In this document: piece after piece, positions 42,292 to 49,402 of the stretch
Layout: every line of letters starts with the position of its first letter
Numbering within the stretch: the stretch's first letter is position 1
NCBI RefSeq assembly: GCF_001941625.1
Contig: NZ_CP016076.1
Location: 4,924,249 to 4,988,248 of the forward strand
Direction of reading: 5' to 3'
Length of the DNA: 64,000 bases
From: Actinoalloteichus fjordicus
GTDB lineage: Bacteria > Actinomycetota > Actinomycetes > Mycobacteriales > Pseudonocardiaceae
The notes under the pieces: model-generated
What the model saw: only the letters and a program-made list of their open reading frames with translations
Database searches by the model: none
Told to the model about the DNA's origin: nothing
Translations under genes and position numbers: made by a program

Positions 42292-43121
42292 GTAGTCGTC
42301 CTTCGAATGGTGAGTGCGTCGACCAGTGCCGACGTGAGAGGCAACCCGGTGTGTTGTTCGAGCCAGGCCCACTGACCGTTGGGGTTGTTCTCCAGAAACG
42401 TCCACGTGCCGTCGGGGGTGACGATCCAGTCGGAAGCCGAGTAGACCAGGCCGAGTTCGCGGTTGAGTGCCGCGAGGCCGGCGGCAGCCTCGGCGGGTAT
42501 CTCGATCGGCGAGTAGGACAGCCGATCGTGGTCAGCGCGCCAGTCCAGGATCTCGGAATCCTGGGTGTCGATGCGCACTGCGAAGACGCGGTCACCGATG
42601 GAGGTCACCCGCACCGAGAAGGCACAGGGCACCCGTTCCTGGAACAGGTGGGTGGTCGTCCGCACCCCGTCGTTGATCTGGTCCACAGTGACGAGTTCGG
42701 TGTGCAGCAGGAGGCGGTCGCCTTCTGGAGTGCGAGGTCCTCCACGCAAGGGCTTGTAGACGGCTCCGTTCGTCTGGCGTGCAACAAAGATTCGAGCCGC
42801 AACAGGGTCGTTGGTGATCAGCGCGGCGGGCACGGCGAGTCCGGCCTTAGCCGCAAGGCTCAACTGGCGGGGCTTGTCGTCGGCCAGACGGTTGCGGTGT
42901 GGATGGTTGATCCACCTCACGTCAGGCAGCGCCGCGAGGAGACCGCCGAGGCCGAATTCAGCCTCGGCGGTCATCCATGCCTGCTCCGTGCCGTCGCGGC
43001 TGCCATAGTCGCTCGGCTTGCGCCACCACGCCGCGCTCACCGAAGAGAGATCGGTATCGCGGTGCCCATCCTGAAGACTGCCGATCCACCGTCGGCCCGT
43101 GCCGGCAAGCTCGGCGGTCAC
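42288..43121 (-). CDS. Graspetide ATP-grasp ligase, catalytic part (split gene)
   Basis: 277 aa from GTG 43121, which overlaps the stop of the 40-aa N-terminal ORF. 'AWWRKPSDYG' (~31), 'NHPHRNRLADDKPRQLSLAAKAGLAVPAALITND' (~67-100), ATP-grasp strand 'GAVYKPLRGG', 'LFQERVPCAFSVRVTSIGDRVFAVRI', and the Mg-binding 'WTFLENNPNGQWAWLEQHTGLPLT' (~250) are those of the ATP-grasp ribosomal-peptide maturases (TgmB type). They form ester or amide side-chain rings between Thr/Ser/Lys and Asp/Glu. The normal start of this family lies in the preceding ORF, so the gene is interrupted by a frameshift. Confidence 0.85.
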   Translation of the reverse strand: MTAELAGTGRRWIGSLQDGHRDTDLSSVSAAWWRKPSDYGSRDGTEQAWMTAEAEFGLGGLLAALPDVRWINHPHRNRLADDKPRQLSLAAKAGLAVPAALITNDPVAARIFVARQTNGAVYKPLRGGPRTPEGDRLLLHTELVTVDQINDGVRTTTHLFQERVPCAFSVRVTSIGDRVFAVRIDTQDSEILDWRADHDRLSYSPIEIPAEAAAGLAALNRELGLVYSASDWIVTPDGTWTFLENNPNGQWAWLEQHTGLPLTSALVDALTIRRTTT

Positions 43122-43240
43122 GCACGCAGGTCCGCGAGATCGAAGCGGTGTACCGGAACGCCCCGTTCGTCGAGCTGTCGGATGACAAGATCAGCGGTGA
43201 TGTCGCCGACCCTGGTGATCACGAGTACGGAGTCAGGCAT
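43118..43240 (-). CDS. Graspetide ATP-grasp ligase, N-terminal part (40 aa, out of frame)
   Basis: ATG 43240 to TGA 43118. 'SVLVITRVGDITADLVIRQL' and 'DERGVPVHRFDLADL' form the beta-alpha pre-ATP-grasp opening found at residues 1-40 of TgmB-type ligases. The next expected strand ('VTAELAGTGRRWIGSL') is in the following frame. The junction reads GCGTGACC, so the stop overlaps a GTG (GTGA). This could be a single-base indel, a sequencing error, or two coupled half-proteins. Confidence 0.7.
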   Translation of the reverse strand: MPDSVLVITRVGDITADLVIRQLDERGVPVHRFDLADLRA

Positions 43241-43253
43241 CTCGGCGGAATCC

Positions 43254-43466
43254 TCAGTCGTCCTGGTCGACGAACCACTGGTTGTCATGCTTGGTGTCGC
43301 ACGGGGTGGACGAGCGCACGACCGCCGGGTCGTCGATCGCCGCGAGCCCCTCCCCGGTGAGGCTGATCTGCCGGACCGGGTCGTAAGAGAGGACAGGAAG
43401 CACCGGAGTCGCACCACTCGGCGAAGCCGCGCGCGCCAGGCCCAGTGGAAGAACATCGGGTGACAT
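43254..43466 (-). CDS. Graspetide precursor peptide (ATP-grasp target RiPP)
   Basis: 70 aa, ATG 43466 with GGAG 7-10 nt upstream. Leader-type start 'LPLGLARAASPSGATP' (PFGLxRA-like motif), then 'LSYDPVRQISLTGEGL' (the YDP.RQ signature of putative ATP-grasp target RiPPs), and a C-terminal core rich in Ser/Thr and Asp ('RSSTPCDTKHDNQWFVDQDD'). Ester/amide links are expected between S/T/K and D/E. Encoded directly upstream of ligase and methyltransferase. The end product and its topology cannot be predicted. Confidence 0.85.
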   Translation of the reverse strand: MSPDVLPLGLARAASPSGATPVLPVLSYDPVRQISLTGEGLAAIDDPAVVRSSTPCDTKHDNQWFVDQDD

Positions 43467-43673
43467 GATTTCTCCATTCCAGTCGATCGAAATCAGATTC
43501 GAGGCGAGAAAGGGAAATCTCGCCCTGGTCACCTTGCCATGCGAACACCCGACAGGAGAATTATCCAATCGAGTGACAAGGAATCAGGCAGTTGAAAGAA
43601 AAAGGCGTGGCCAATTCGGCGATCCCCGTTTCTCGGTGGAACGCCGTTTCCTCAGGTTTGATTGCCTCTCTCT
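43467..43673 (-). promoter_or_regulatory. AT-richer upstream region of the graspetide operon
   Basis: About 200 bp, clearly less GC-rich than its surroundings (AGAAAGGGAAATC, GGAGAATTATCC, GAAAGAAAAAGGC). It separates the MarR-linked gene pair from the precursor gene and should hold the precursor promoter. No operator palindrome was resolved. Confidence 0.55.
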
Positions 43674-43910
43674 TTACTGCACCTCCCCGACCGTGGCGAC
43701 GTCGCCGCACAGCGTGCGAAGTACTGCGAGTGCTCCGGTGGCCTGTTCATAACGGCGCAACGTCGGCGTGCCGACCAGGGAGACCGGTCCGTCGATCCCG
43801 GCGGCGATGGGGGCCAGTGTGCTGATGATCTCGGTGGCGGCGGCACGGGCGGTGGCGGTGGCGGTGTTCTGAGTGTGCTGGAGTGCAGAGGGGAGGTCGA
43901 CGCGGGTCAC
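43674..43910 (-). CDS. 78-aa protein coupled to the MarR gene
   Basis: GTG overlaps the MarR stop (GTGA, 43907-43910). Ala/Thr-rich helical N-terminus ('LQHTQNTATATARAAATEII'), then 'SLVGTPTLRRYEQATGALAV' and a C-terminal 'LRTLCGDVATVGEV' block conserved in the duplicated remnant at 39.35 kb. No known family; no signal or membrane segment. Likely a small accessory protein of the RiPP/toxin array. Confidence 0.65.
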   Translation of the reverse strand: MTRVDLPSALQHTQNTATATARAAATEIISTLAPIAAGIDGPVSLVGTPTLRRYEQATGALAVLRTLCGDVATVGEVQ

Positions 43911-44347
43911 GGTGGGAGTCCTCCGGGGTTGCTGGTCGGTGTCTCGCGGATGCGGGTCGCGAGGGCGATGAAGAGTCGGCGTTCGTCGTCGGGAAGGTGT
44001 CCGATGCGTTGGGCGAGGAAGCTGCGGATCGGGCGTTGCACGGACCGGGTGCGGTCTCTGCCGTTGAGGGTGAGCGCGCAGTCCTGGTGGTCGGGATCGG
44101 TGAGGAGGAGGCCCTTGTCCTGCAGTGCGCGCACTGTGGCGGTCAGGGTGTTCTCGGGTACGGGGACGGAGAAGCGCAGGAGCCCCAGCGAGCAGCGGCC
44201 GAACTCTCGGTCCACTGAGGACAGGATCATGTACTCGGTGACGGAGAGGTCGGCATCCGACAGCGTCGCCGCCACGCCGTCTTCGAGGAGGGTGGTGAGT
44301 TGGAACAGCAGTCGCCACATCCGATCGGCGTCCGTCAGTCTGTTCAC
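43907..44347 (-). CDS. MarR-family regulator
   Basis: 146 aa; GTG overlaps the stop of the Arg-rich gene (GTGA, 44344-44347). Winged-helix layout: 'RMWRLLFQLTTLLEDGVAATLSDADLSVTEYMILSSVDREFGR', recognition region 'VPENTLTATVRALQDKGLLLTD', wing 'CALTLNGRDRTRSV', C-terminal dimerisation helix. It is the second gene of a three-gene coupled operon upstream of the graspetide genes and probably controls them. A broken copy lies at 39.5-39.8 kb. Confidence 0.8.
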   Translation of the reverse strand: MNRLTDADRMWRLLFQLTTLLEDGVAATLSDADLSVTEYMILSSVDREFGRCSLGLLRFSVPVPENTLTATVRALQDKGLLLTDPDHQDCALTLNGRDRTRSVQRPIRSFLAQRIGHLPDDERRLFIALATRIRETPTSNPGGLPP

Positions 44348-44589
44348 CGCTCACCGGCCGCAGCCCTGGTGCTGGCGAGCAGGCGATCGAGGTAGTTCGT
44401 GGCGTCATCGAGTCGTCGGGTCAGGCTCGTGGGGCTGGCACCGACCGGGGCGGGGGTCGTTCCGGTGAGCTGCGCAGGCAGCGTGAGGGCGTGGGCGATC
44501 CTGACCTGGCGTTCGGCGTCACCTCGGGGGGTGGTGGCGGTGGTGCGCCACCGTCGTTGCCGCCTGCGTCGTCGGTTGGCCGTGCCCAT
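44344..44589 (-). CDS. Arg-rich small protein (81 aa)
   Basis: ATG 44589 with GAGGAG 8-13 nt upstream (a GTG at 44595 overlaps that site and is less likely). Starts 'MGTANRRRRRQRRWRTT', strongly basic, then 'AERQVRIAHALTLPAQLTGT' and a helical end ('LTRRLDDATNYLDRLLAST'). No family recognised. First gene of the coupled operon with the MarR gene. Confidence 0.6.
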   Translation of the reverse strand: MGTANRRRRRQRRWRTTATTPRGDAERQVRIAHALTLPAQLTGTTPAPVGASPTSLTRRLDDATNYLDRLLASTRAAAGER

Positions 44590-44629
44590 GGTCACTCCTC
44601 GATGGTGAAACGGACCTGTTCGGTACGAG

Positions 44630-44670
44630 GTGGCACGGACGCGCGGGCTGGTATCGCGCGCCCGTGCCAC
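44630..44670 (-). terminator. Strong hairpin after the EEP gene
   Basis: 16-bp stem with one mismatch (GTGGCACGGACGCGCG pairing with CGCGCGCCCGTGCCAC), 9-nt loop. It lies between the phosphoesterase stop and the next leftward gene, as expected of a terminator. Confidence 0.75.
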
Positions 44671-44767
44671 CCCTGATGACCGGCCGATCCCGTCGGGGGT
44701 CGGTGATCGACCGGCCGCCCCGAAGACACCACCGTGTCGCGCGCGGTGCCGTCTGCGGGGAGTCGGA

Positions 44768-45685
44768 TCAGCCGGTGCCCGCGCCGGTCAGTTGATCGGC
44801 GTCGGTACGGGGTTGGGCGGTGCGAGTCGGGGCGAGGTCCCAGGCCGCCGTCACGTAGTCGTGGTCGGAGACGGCCTCGGCATCCGACGGCCGGTGCACC
44901 TGATACGAGCCGGGCACGAGCGCGCCGGGAGTGGCGTAGGAGGCCATGATCCGGTCGATGCGCATCGAACAGTTCTGCTCGTGCGTCGTGGGTGTCGGAT
45001 CGTCGGCCAGCTCGCCGAAGTCCCGGAACTGCAGGTCGTGGCGCAAGTAGTCAAGCTGGGCGGTGTCGACGACCCACCGCCCGGACGTGGTGTCGTAACG
45101 GCCCTTCTGCAGCGGCTTCCACCACGATCCGCGCTCGAGATGCGCGGCGCCCCAGTCGGCCGGGCGGATGTCCTTCTCCCACGAGCTGGTGGCGTTGAAG
45201 TCCCCGGCGATGATCGTGGGCTTCACCGACCGCTCGGTCAAGATCGCGGCCTGCCGGTCGAACTCGGCCCGGCCGGCGCCGCCGGGCCAGTGGATCGACG
45301 ACAACCACATCGGCACGCCGAGCACCCGAGCACGGAGGAATCCGGCCACCGAGTAACCGGTGTCGGCCACCATCGGGTCGTGCCACTGCACGGGCTCCAC
45401 GACATCCGAACTCACCAACAGCATCGAGTGGTTCTTCCGTCCGACGCGCTGAGAATAGAACGGCAGATAACGAGCCGAGCCGCCGAGGAGTTCCGACAGT
45501 CGGTTGGTCGCCTCCCACAAAGGCCGCTCCCCGTCACGGCGGTACTGAGGACACTCCCCGAGCATCAACACATCCACCGGATGTCGAGCAATCGTCTCGA
45601 TCAACGGACCAAGCTCGATACGGCCGTCCTCCCGCAACCCGCCGTTCTCGTAGTTGAACGTACCGATGCGGACGACACCACTCAT
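44768..45685 (-). CDS. Endonuclease/exonuclease/phosphatase (EEP) family protein
   Basis: 305 aa, ATG 45685. EEP signatures in order: 'RIGTFNYENGG' (~6), 'VDVLMLGECPQY' (~37-48, catalytic Glu), 'LSSIHWPGGAG' (~145), 'TIIAGDFNATSSW' (~170, DxN), and 'AVSDHDYVTAAWDL' (~275, catalytic Asp-His). No signal peptide, so it is cytosolic, or delivered by other means. Monocistronic, bounded by hairpins on both sides. Could cleave nucleic acid or a phosphorylated small molecule; not resolvable from sequence. Confidence 0.88.
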   Translation of the reverse strand: MSGVVRIGTFNYENGGLREDGRIELGPLIETIARHPVDVLMLGECPQYRRDGERPLWEATNRLSELLGGSARYLPFYSQRVGRKNHSMLLVSSDVVEPVQWHDPMVADTGYSVAGFLRARVLGVPMWLSSIHWPGGAGRAEFDRQAAILTERSVKPTIIAGDFNATSSWEKDIRPADWGAAHLERGSWWKPLQKGRYDTTSGRWVVDTAQLDYLRHDLQFRDFGELADDPTPTTHEQNCSMRIDRIMASYATPGALVPGSYQVHRPSDAEAVSDHDYVTAAWDLAPTRTAQPRTDADQLTGAGTG

Positions 45686-45716
45686 AACGTTCCTTTCTTC
45701 GATGAACCCGAGGGGC

Positions 45717-45751
45717 GGTGGTGCGGGCGGTCGTATACCGCCCGCACCACC
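45717..45751 (-). terminator. Perfect 14-bp hairpin upstream of the EEP gene
   Basis: GGTGGTGCGGGCGG / CCGCCCGCACCACC, 7-nt loop. Second of two strong hairpins between the small-protein operon and the EEP gene. Confidence 0.7.
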
Positions 45752-45799
45752 TCGTGACCCGACCTACGCGGTATCCCGCGCCGGGAGTGGATCGGGCCA

Positions 45800-45833
45800 C
45801 CCGTCCCGCGCGGCGTGCTCCGCGCGGGACGGG
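45800..45833 (-). terminator. Perfect 14-bp hairpin ending the small-protein operon
   Basis: CCCGTCCCGCGCGG / CCGCGCGGGACGGG, 6-nt loop, 4 bp after the last stop codon (45837). A textbook position for a terminator. Confidence 0.8.
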
Positions 45834-45836
45834 AGT

Positions 45837-45995
45837 TCAGAGACCGGCACCGCCTGGTGCGGGTATCTCCTCGGATGACAGCGACTCGCCCAGACACGCC
45901 CCGCACACCGGAACCAGACCGACGATCAGCTGCCGATCCAGACACAACCCCGCTTCCGGAACGGTGTCCTGCGTGAACCACGGCCACCCGCTCAC
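45837..45995 (-). CDS. Small Cys-pair protein, 52 aa
   Basis: GTG overlaps the previous stop (GTGA, 45992-45995). Starts 'SGWPWFTQDTVPEAGLCLDR' and has 'VPVCGACLGES': one lone Cys and a CxxC, a truncated version of the short actinobacterial zinc-ribbon pattern (W..........C....... C..C). Last of four coupled genes. Function unknown. Confidence 0.65.
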   Translation of the reverse strand: MSGWPWFTQDTVPEAGLCLDRQLIVGLVPVCGACLGESLSSEEIPAPGGAGL

Positions 45996-46228
45996 CGGAC
46001 AACCGCCAACGGCGGGCGGGCGAGGTGCCCAGGCACGCCGACATCCGCCAGACAGTCAGTACACGGCTGATCCTCGTAGTAGAGGTCGACCAGCGGATTC
46101 CGGTTCATCGGAACGAACAACGCCGCAGGGGCACAGACCGGCCGGACGCGACCGCCGTCCCAGTCGGCATCGGCCAGGTGGGTATCCCCCATCCGCACCG
46201 ACTGAACGAACCACGCCAGCCCGTTCAC
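45992..46228 (-). CDS. Small zinc-finger-like protein, 78 aa
   Basis: GTG overlaps the previous stop (GTGA, 46225-46228). 'GLAWFVQSVRMGDTHLADAD', 'GGRVRPVCAPAALFVPMNRN', then 'YYEDQPCTDCLADV'. This resembles the small zinc-binding proteins next to XRE/DUF397 or biosynthetic genes in Pseudonocardiales (W.......H.........C......P....CP.C). No catalytic motif. Third gene of four. Confidence 0.65.
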   Translation of the reverse strand: MNGLAWFVQSVRMGDTHLADADWDGGRVRPVCAPAALFVPMNRNPLVDLYYEDQPCTDCLADVGVPGHLARPPLAVVR

Positions 46229-46446
46229 GACCCCGCTCCCGTCGGGAAGCACGTGCGGCACGACGGGAACCTGCTGTACTCCTCGGCGGGCTCGACCGCA
46301 CACCCGCATATCGACACCGCCGAATCCCGATAATCCGGATCACGCCGATGCTCGATCCGCCGAAACCGACCCACCCACCGAACAACCGTCGGAACCGGCT
46401 GCTCCGACTCGTCCACCGGCCAGTCCGGTGCCTCCACCGCCGTCAC
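46225..46446 (-). CDS. Small Cys-containing protein, 73 aa
   Basis: GTG overlaps the previous stop (GTGA, 46443-46446). 'VVRWVGRFRRIEHRRDPDYR' then 'SICGCAVEPAEEYSRFPSCRTCFPTG': CxC and CxxC spaced like a zinc ribbon. Second gene of four; related in layout to the two genes after it, suggesting an old internal duplication. Confidence 0.65.
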   Translation of the reverse strand: MTAVEAPDWPVDESEQPVPTVVRWVGRFRRIEHRRDPDYRDSAVSICGCAVEPAEEYSRFPSCRTCFPTGAGS

Positions 46447-46751
46447 AAGACCACCGCCTCGGAGGCGACAGCGGCGGCGCGCTGCGGAACCCCACCGGTC
46501 AGCACCGACCGGTCCACGGTCCACGACCCGGTAGCCCGTGATCGGCACTCCGCCTCGCGAATCCGCGCCCAATCTCGACGTGACGGCGGGCGGCGCCGGG
46601 GATGCCGCACACGCCACCGGGAGGCGATATCACACACGGCGATTACCAGAAGCGCCAAGCCGGCGCCCATCAGGACGAGCAAGACCTGGCTGCCCTGATT
46701 GCTCGGGTACTCCATGGCTAGGATCGCCACGGAGTGTGATGCGAAGGCCAT
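46443..46751 (-). CDS. Small membrane protein (102 aa), first gene of the Cys operon
   Basis: ATG 46751 with GGAGCGAAGGA directly upstream. One membrane helix 'QVLLVLMGAGLALLVIAVCD' (~20-40) is followed by a very basic cytosolic stretch (RWRVRHPRRRPPSRRDWARI) and an Ala-rich end. No family recognised. It may tether the three small cysteine proteins encoded after it. Confidence 0.65.
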   Translation of the reverse strand: MAFASHSVAILAMEYPSNQGSQVLLVLMGAGLALLVIAVCDIASRWRVRHPRRRPPSRRDWARIREAECRSRATGSWTVDRSVLTGGVPQRAAAVASEAVVL

Positions 46752-47173
46752 TCCTTCGCTCCTCTCCATTGTGAGGGGCTGGGCCGACCGGCCAGTCGGC
46801 CCAGCGCTCCCTCTTCTCCCAGTGCTTTTCGTTGTGTTGACTACGACCGCGCGCCAAGAGCCGCAGGCAGTGATGACTCCCGCTTGCCTCCAGTGCCAAC
46901 GATCGGTGGCTTCCTAGACGACCGCCGCAGAGCCGTGGCAGATGCATCAGAGCCTCGGGCTGCGGAACAGTGCCCTGCGATGCCCGAGTGGTGATCGTTC
47001 GAGGGGCATCTCCACCGTCTTCCGCGTGCCAGTCTCAACCCAACCTCCGCGAGCCGTAGGAAGTGAGCGTACAAGTTACATGTAGGATTTACGATGACTC
47101 TTTTGGGTGACTTGTGTGGTCGGTGTTGGCGATAGGGTCACCTGACACATCAGGAACCGCGCAGGAGATGCAG
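46752..47173. promoter_or_regulatory. Divergent control region between Cys operon and XRE gene
   Basis: About 420 bp. A perfect 10-bp hairpin (CTGGGCCGAC / GTCGGCCCAG, 46779-46804) lies in the leader of the leftward operon and may be an attenuator. Near 47070-47100 the sequence becomes AT-rich (TACAAGTTACATGTAGGATT), with a TACATGTA palindrome, a likely promoter/operator of the XRE gene. No gene supported. Confidence 0.55.
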
Positions 47174-48025
47174 ATGTCGCTTGGTCCCACAGCTCGCCGA
47201 CGAAGGCTCGGGTCGTTGCTCACGGAGGTGCGAACTGCGGCGCACCGCAGCGTCCAAGACGCTGCCGACCAGTTGGACTGTTCGGAAGGAAAGATCCGCA
47301 ACTGGGAGACTGGCCGCTCCGGAATCAAGAAGGTCGAGCTGAGCGCCCTACTGGACTACTACGGAGCGCCTGAGGATGTCCGGGGTCAGCTCGAAGAGCT
47401 CCGACGCGAAGGCGCAAAGCGCGGATGGTGGTCGACGTACCGCCTACCTGATTGGTTCAAGCCCTATGTCGGTCTCGAACAGGCAGCGTCAGAAGTGCGG
47501 AACTTCGAGATCGAACTTGTCCCAGGGCTGCTCCAAACTGAGGCTTACGCTCGGGAGATCCACTCGACCGGTCGGCACATCACCGACCCTGCCGACATCG
47601 ACAAGCGTGTTGCGGCGCGGATGGCACGACAACAACGGCTGACAGCGGAGCCGCCACTAGAGCTCCGAGCCGTCGTCGCTGAGGCCGCACTACACCGCCG
47701 CGTCGGCAGTGCCGACGTCATGGCGGAGCAGCTCGATCATCTGATCGCGCTGAGCAAGCTGCCGAACGTGATCGTCCAGGTCTTGACCTATGAAGCAGGC
47801 ACCCATCCGAGCATGACTGGCGGGTTCACCGTGCTGTCGTTCGCTGAGCCGACCGACCCCGACGTCGGCTTCGCGGACAACCCGCTGGGCGGGCATGTCA
47901 TCGATGAGGCAGCCGACGTAGCGGCCCTGAACATCATGTTCGATGAGCTTCGGAGTCTCGCTCTACCGACGCAGGACTCACTGCGGCTCGTGACTACGAT
48001 TCATGGTGAACACGCATCCCGCTGA
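47174..48025 (+). CDS. XRE-family regulator with DUF5753
   Basis: 283 aa from ATG 47174 (AGGAG 6 nt upstream; an ATG at 47168 overlaps the site and is disfavoured). HTH 'GSLLTEVRTAAHRSVQDAADQLDCSEGKIRNWETGRSGIKKVEL' (~10-55). Then DUF5753: 'YVGLEQAASEVRNFEIELVPGLLQTEAYAREI' (~95-125), 'RMARQQRL', 'ALHRRVGSADVMAEQLDHLI', 'VQVLTYEAGTHPSMTGGFTVLSF'. These WhiJ/BldB-type regulators pair with the DUF397 protein encoded 18 bp downstream and affect development or secondary metabolism. Confidence 0.95.
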   Translation: MSLGPTARRRRLGSLLTEVRTAAHRSVQDAADQLDCSEGKIRNWETGRSGIKKVELSALLDYYGAPEDVRGQLEELRREGAKRGWWSTYRLPDWFKPYVGLEQAASEVRNFEIELVPGLLQTEAYAREIHSTGRHITDPADIDKRVAARMARQQRLTAEPPLELRAVVAEAALHRRVGSADVMAEQLDHLIALSKLPNVIVQVLTYEAGTHPSMTGGFTVLSFAEPTDPDVGFADNPLGGHVIDEAADVAALNIMFDELRSLALPTQDSLRLVTTIHGEHASR

Positions 48026-48043
48026 GAGTGGAAGGAGACGGCA

Positions 48044-48235
48044 TTGGCACGCTTGAAGCACTGGCGAACCAGCAGCCGCAGCGGCAACGGCGGCCAGTGC
48101 GTCGAGATCGGCCACGCTCCCGGCCTCGTCGGCATCCGCGACACCAAGAACCGCGACGGCGGCACACTCGTCGTGCACCAGGCGGCCTTCGACGCGCTGC
48201 TACACACGCTCAAGAGCGGCCGGGCTGTTCGCTGA
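48044..48235 (+). CDS. DUF397 protein paired with XRE regulator
   Basis: 63 aa from TTG 48044, with GGAG 7-10 nt upstream (GGAAGGAGACGGCA). 'WRTSSRSGNGGQCVEIGH', 'VGIRDTKNRDGGTLVVHQAAFDALLHTLK' is a complete DUF397 domain. Probable partner/antitoxin-like modulator of the upstream regulator. Followed by a strong terminator. Confidence 0.94.
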   Translation: MARLKHWRTSSRSGNGGQCVEIGHAPGLVGIRDTKNRDGGTLVVHQAAFDALLHTLKSGRAVR

Positions 48236-48251
48236 ACACGCTTTGAGGAGC

Positions 48252-48277
48252 CCTTCCCCGCCACCGGGCGGGGAAGG
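48252..48277 (+). terminator. Perfect 11-bp hairpin after XRE/DUF397
   Basis: CCTTCCCCGCC / GGCGGGGAAGG, 4-nt loop, 16 bp after the DUF397 stop. Confidence 0.85.
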
Positions 48278-48448
48278 CCCCACAACCTCGCACGATTCCC
48301 GCAGGTAAGCGGGCATTATCCTGAGTACCGTCTGTCGGAACTCGACGTCGGTCACGCTCGCCCGGCTGCCGCCGCGCCGACGGCGGCGGGTCCGGCTGTA
48401 GTCCAGGCAGCTCGCCCGAGGTCGTCGCGCCGCACTGACGGCGGACGG

Positions 48449-49402
48449 TCAGCCCTCGCCCACCAGATCGGTCAGGCCGCCTGCGAACGGCAGGGCCCGC
48501 CACTGGTCAACGCCCTCCTTCACGGCATCGACGAGCATGGGCAACTCCGGCGAGAGCGCGAGGCACGCGATCGTCCTGGACATGCCGACGGCGTTGACGA
48601 AACGCAGCATGCGCTCGTCCAACGGACGCAGGCCCCGACTCCGGGCGGCCTCGTCGTACGCGGACTCGGACTCGGGCCCGAAGGCCGCCAGGTCCCATTC
48701 GACCGGCCCGAGGGTGACCAGTTCGAAGTCGGAGTACAGCACGCCGTCCGTGGTGGCGACGATGTTGTACGCGGGTGCGTCGCCGTGGATCGGCTGAAGA
48801 TCGATTCCGGGGAAGGCCGCCTCGAACTCGGCACGGGAGCTGACCAGTGGTTCCAGGATCGCCCACTCCCGCCGCGCGCGGTCGAGATCGGCGGCGTCGA
48901 TGAGGTCGGGCCGGGTCGCCAGATCCGTCAGCGCGTCGCGCACCATCCTCGGTTCGGCCGCCGACAGGAAGGGCAACTCGCCCGGATAGTCGCGCAGCGC
49001 CGCGTGCAGGTCGGGGACCAGGCGCGCGTTGTCGACATAGTCGGGCACTGCGCTCTCGTCGATCGCGACGAGCTGCCAGAACGTCATCGAGAAGCCGTTC
49101 CGGCGCACGGGCTCTCGCGGGACGAGCGGGCTGGGCGGGATCACCGGGGTGCCCTGCTCCGCGAGCCAGGCCACCACGTCGAGTTCGATCTGCTGCCGCG
49201 CCGACTGGATGTCGAGATCGGCGGAGGGCGGCAGGACGACGGGCACCCGGACCACCACCGGAGCAGGCGCCAGGTGCACGACGACGGAGAACATGTCGTG
49301 GAGCACGACCGGTTCGGTCACCGTGAGTCCGAGGTCCCGGCCTGCGGCGACCGCGGCGGCGACGGCCCTCGACGTGCGGTCGGCAAGCTGCTCGGGCGTC
49401 AT
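48449..49402 (-). CDS. APH-family phosphotransferase
   Basis: 317 aa from ATG 49402, preceded by AGGAG 4-8 nt upstream (an ATG at 49423 has no ribosome site). 'SVVVHLAPAPVVVRVPV' (N-lobe strand), 'EQGTPVIPPSPLVP', catalytic loop 'LQPIHGDAPAYNIVATTDGVLYSDFE' (HxD.....N then DFE, ~205-230), 'LGPVEWDLAAFGPESE'. This matches the APH/choline-kinase-like group common in actinomycetes; substrate unknown. Monocistronic and convergent with the XRE/DUF397 unit. Confidence 0.88.
   Translation of the reverse strand: MTPEQLADRTSRAVAAAVAAGRDLGLTVTEPVVLHDMFSVVVHLAPAPVVVRVPVVLPPSADLDIQSARQQIELDVVAWLAEQGTPVIPPSPLVPREPVRRNGFSMTFWQLVAIDESAVPDYVDNARLVPDLHAALRDYPGELPFLSAAEPRMVRDALTDLATRPDLIDAADLDRARREWAILEPLVSSRAEFEAAFPGIDLQPIHGDAPAYNIVATTDGVLYSDFELVTLGPVEWDLAAFGPESESAYDEAARSRGLRPLDERMLRFVNAVGMSRTIACLALSPELPMLVDAVKEGVDQWRALPFAGGLTDLVGEG

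Noticed and set aside
43118-43121. Programmed ribosomal frameshift in the ATP-grasp ligase
   Set aside because: No slippery heptamer or downstream structure was seen; an indel or GTGA reinitiation explains it more simply.
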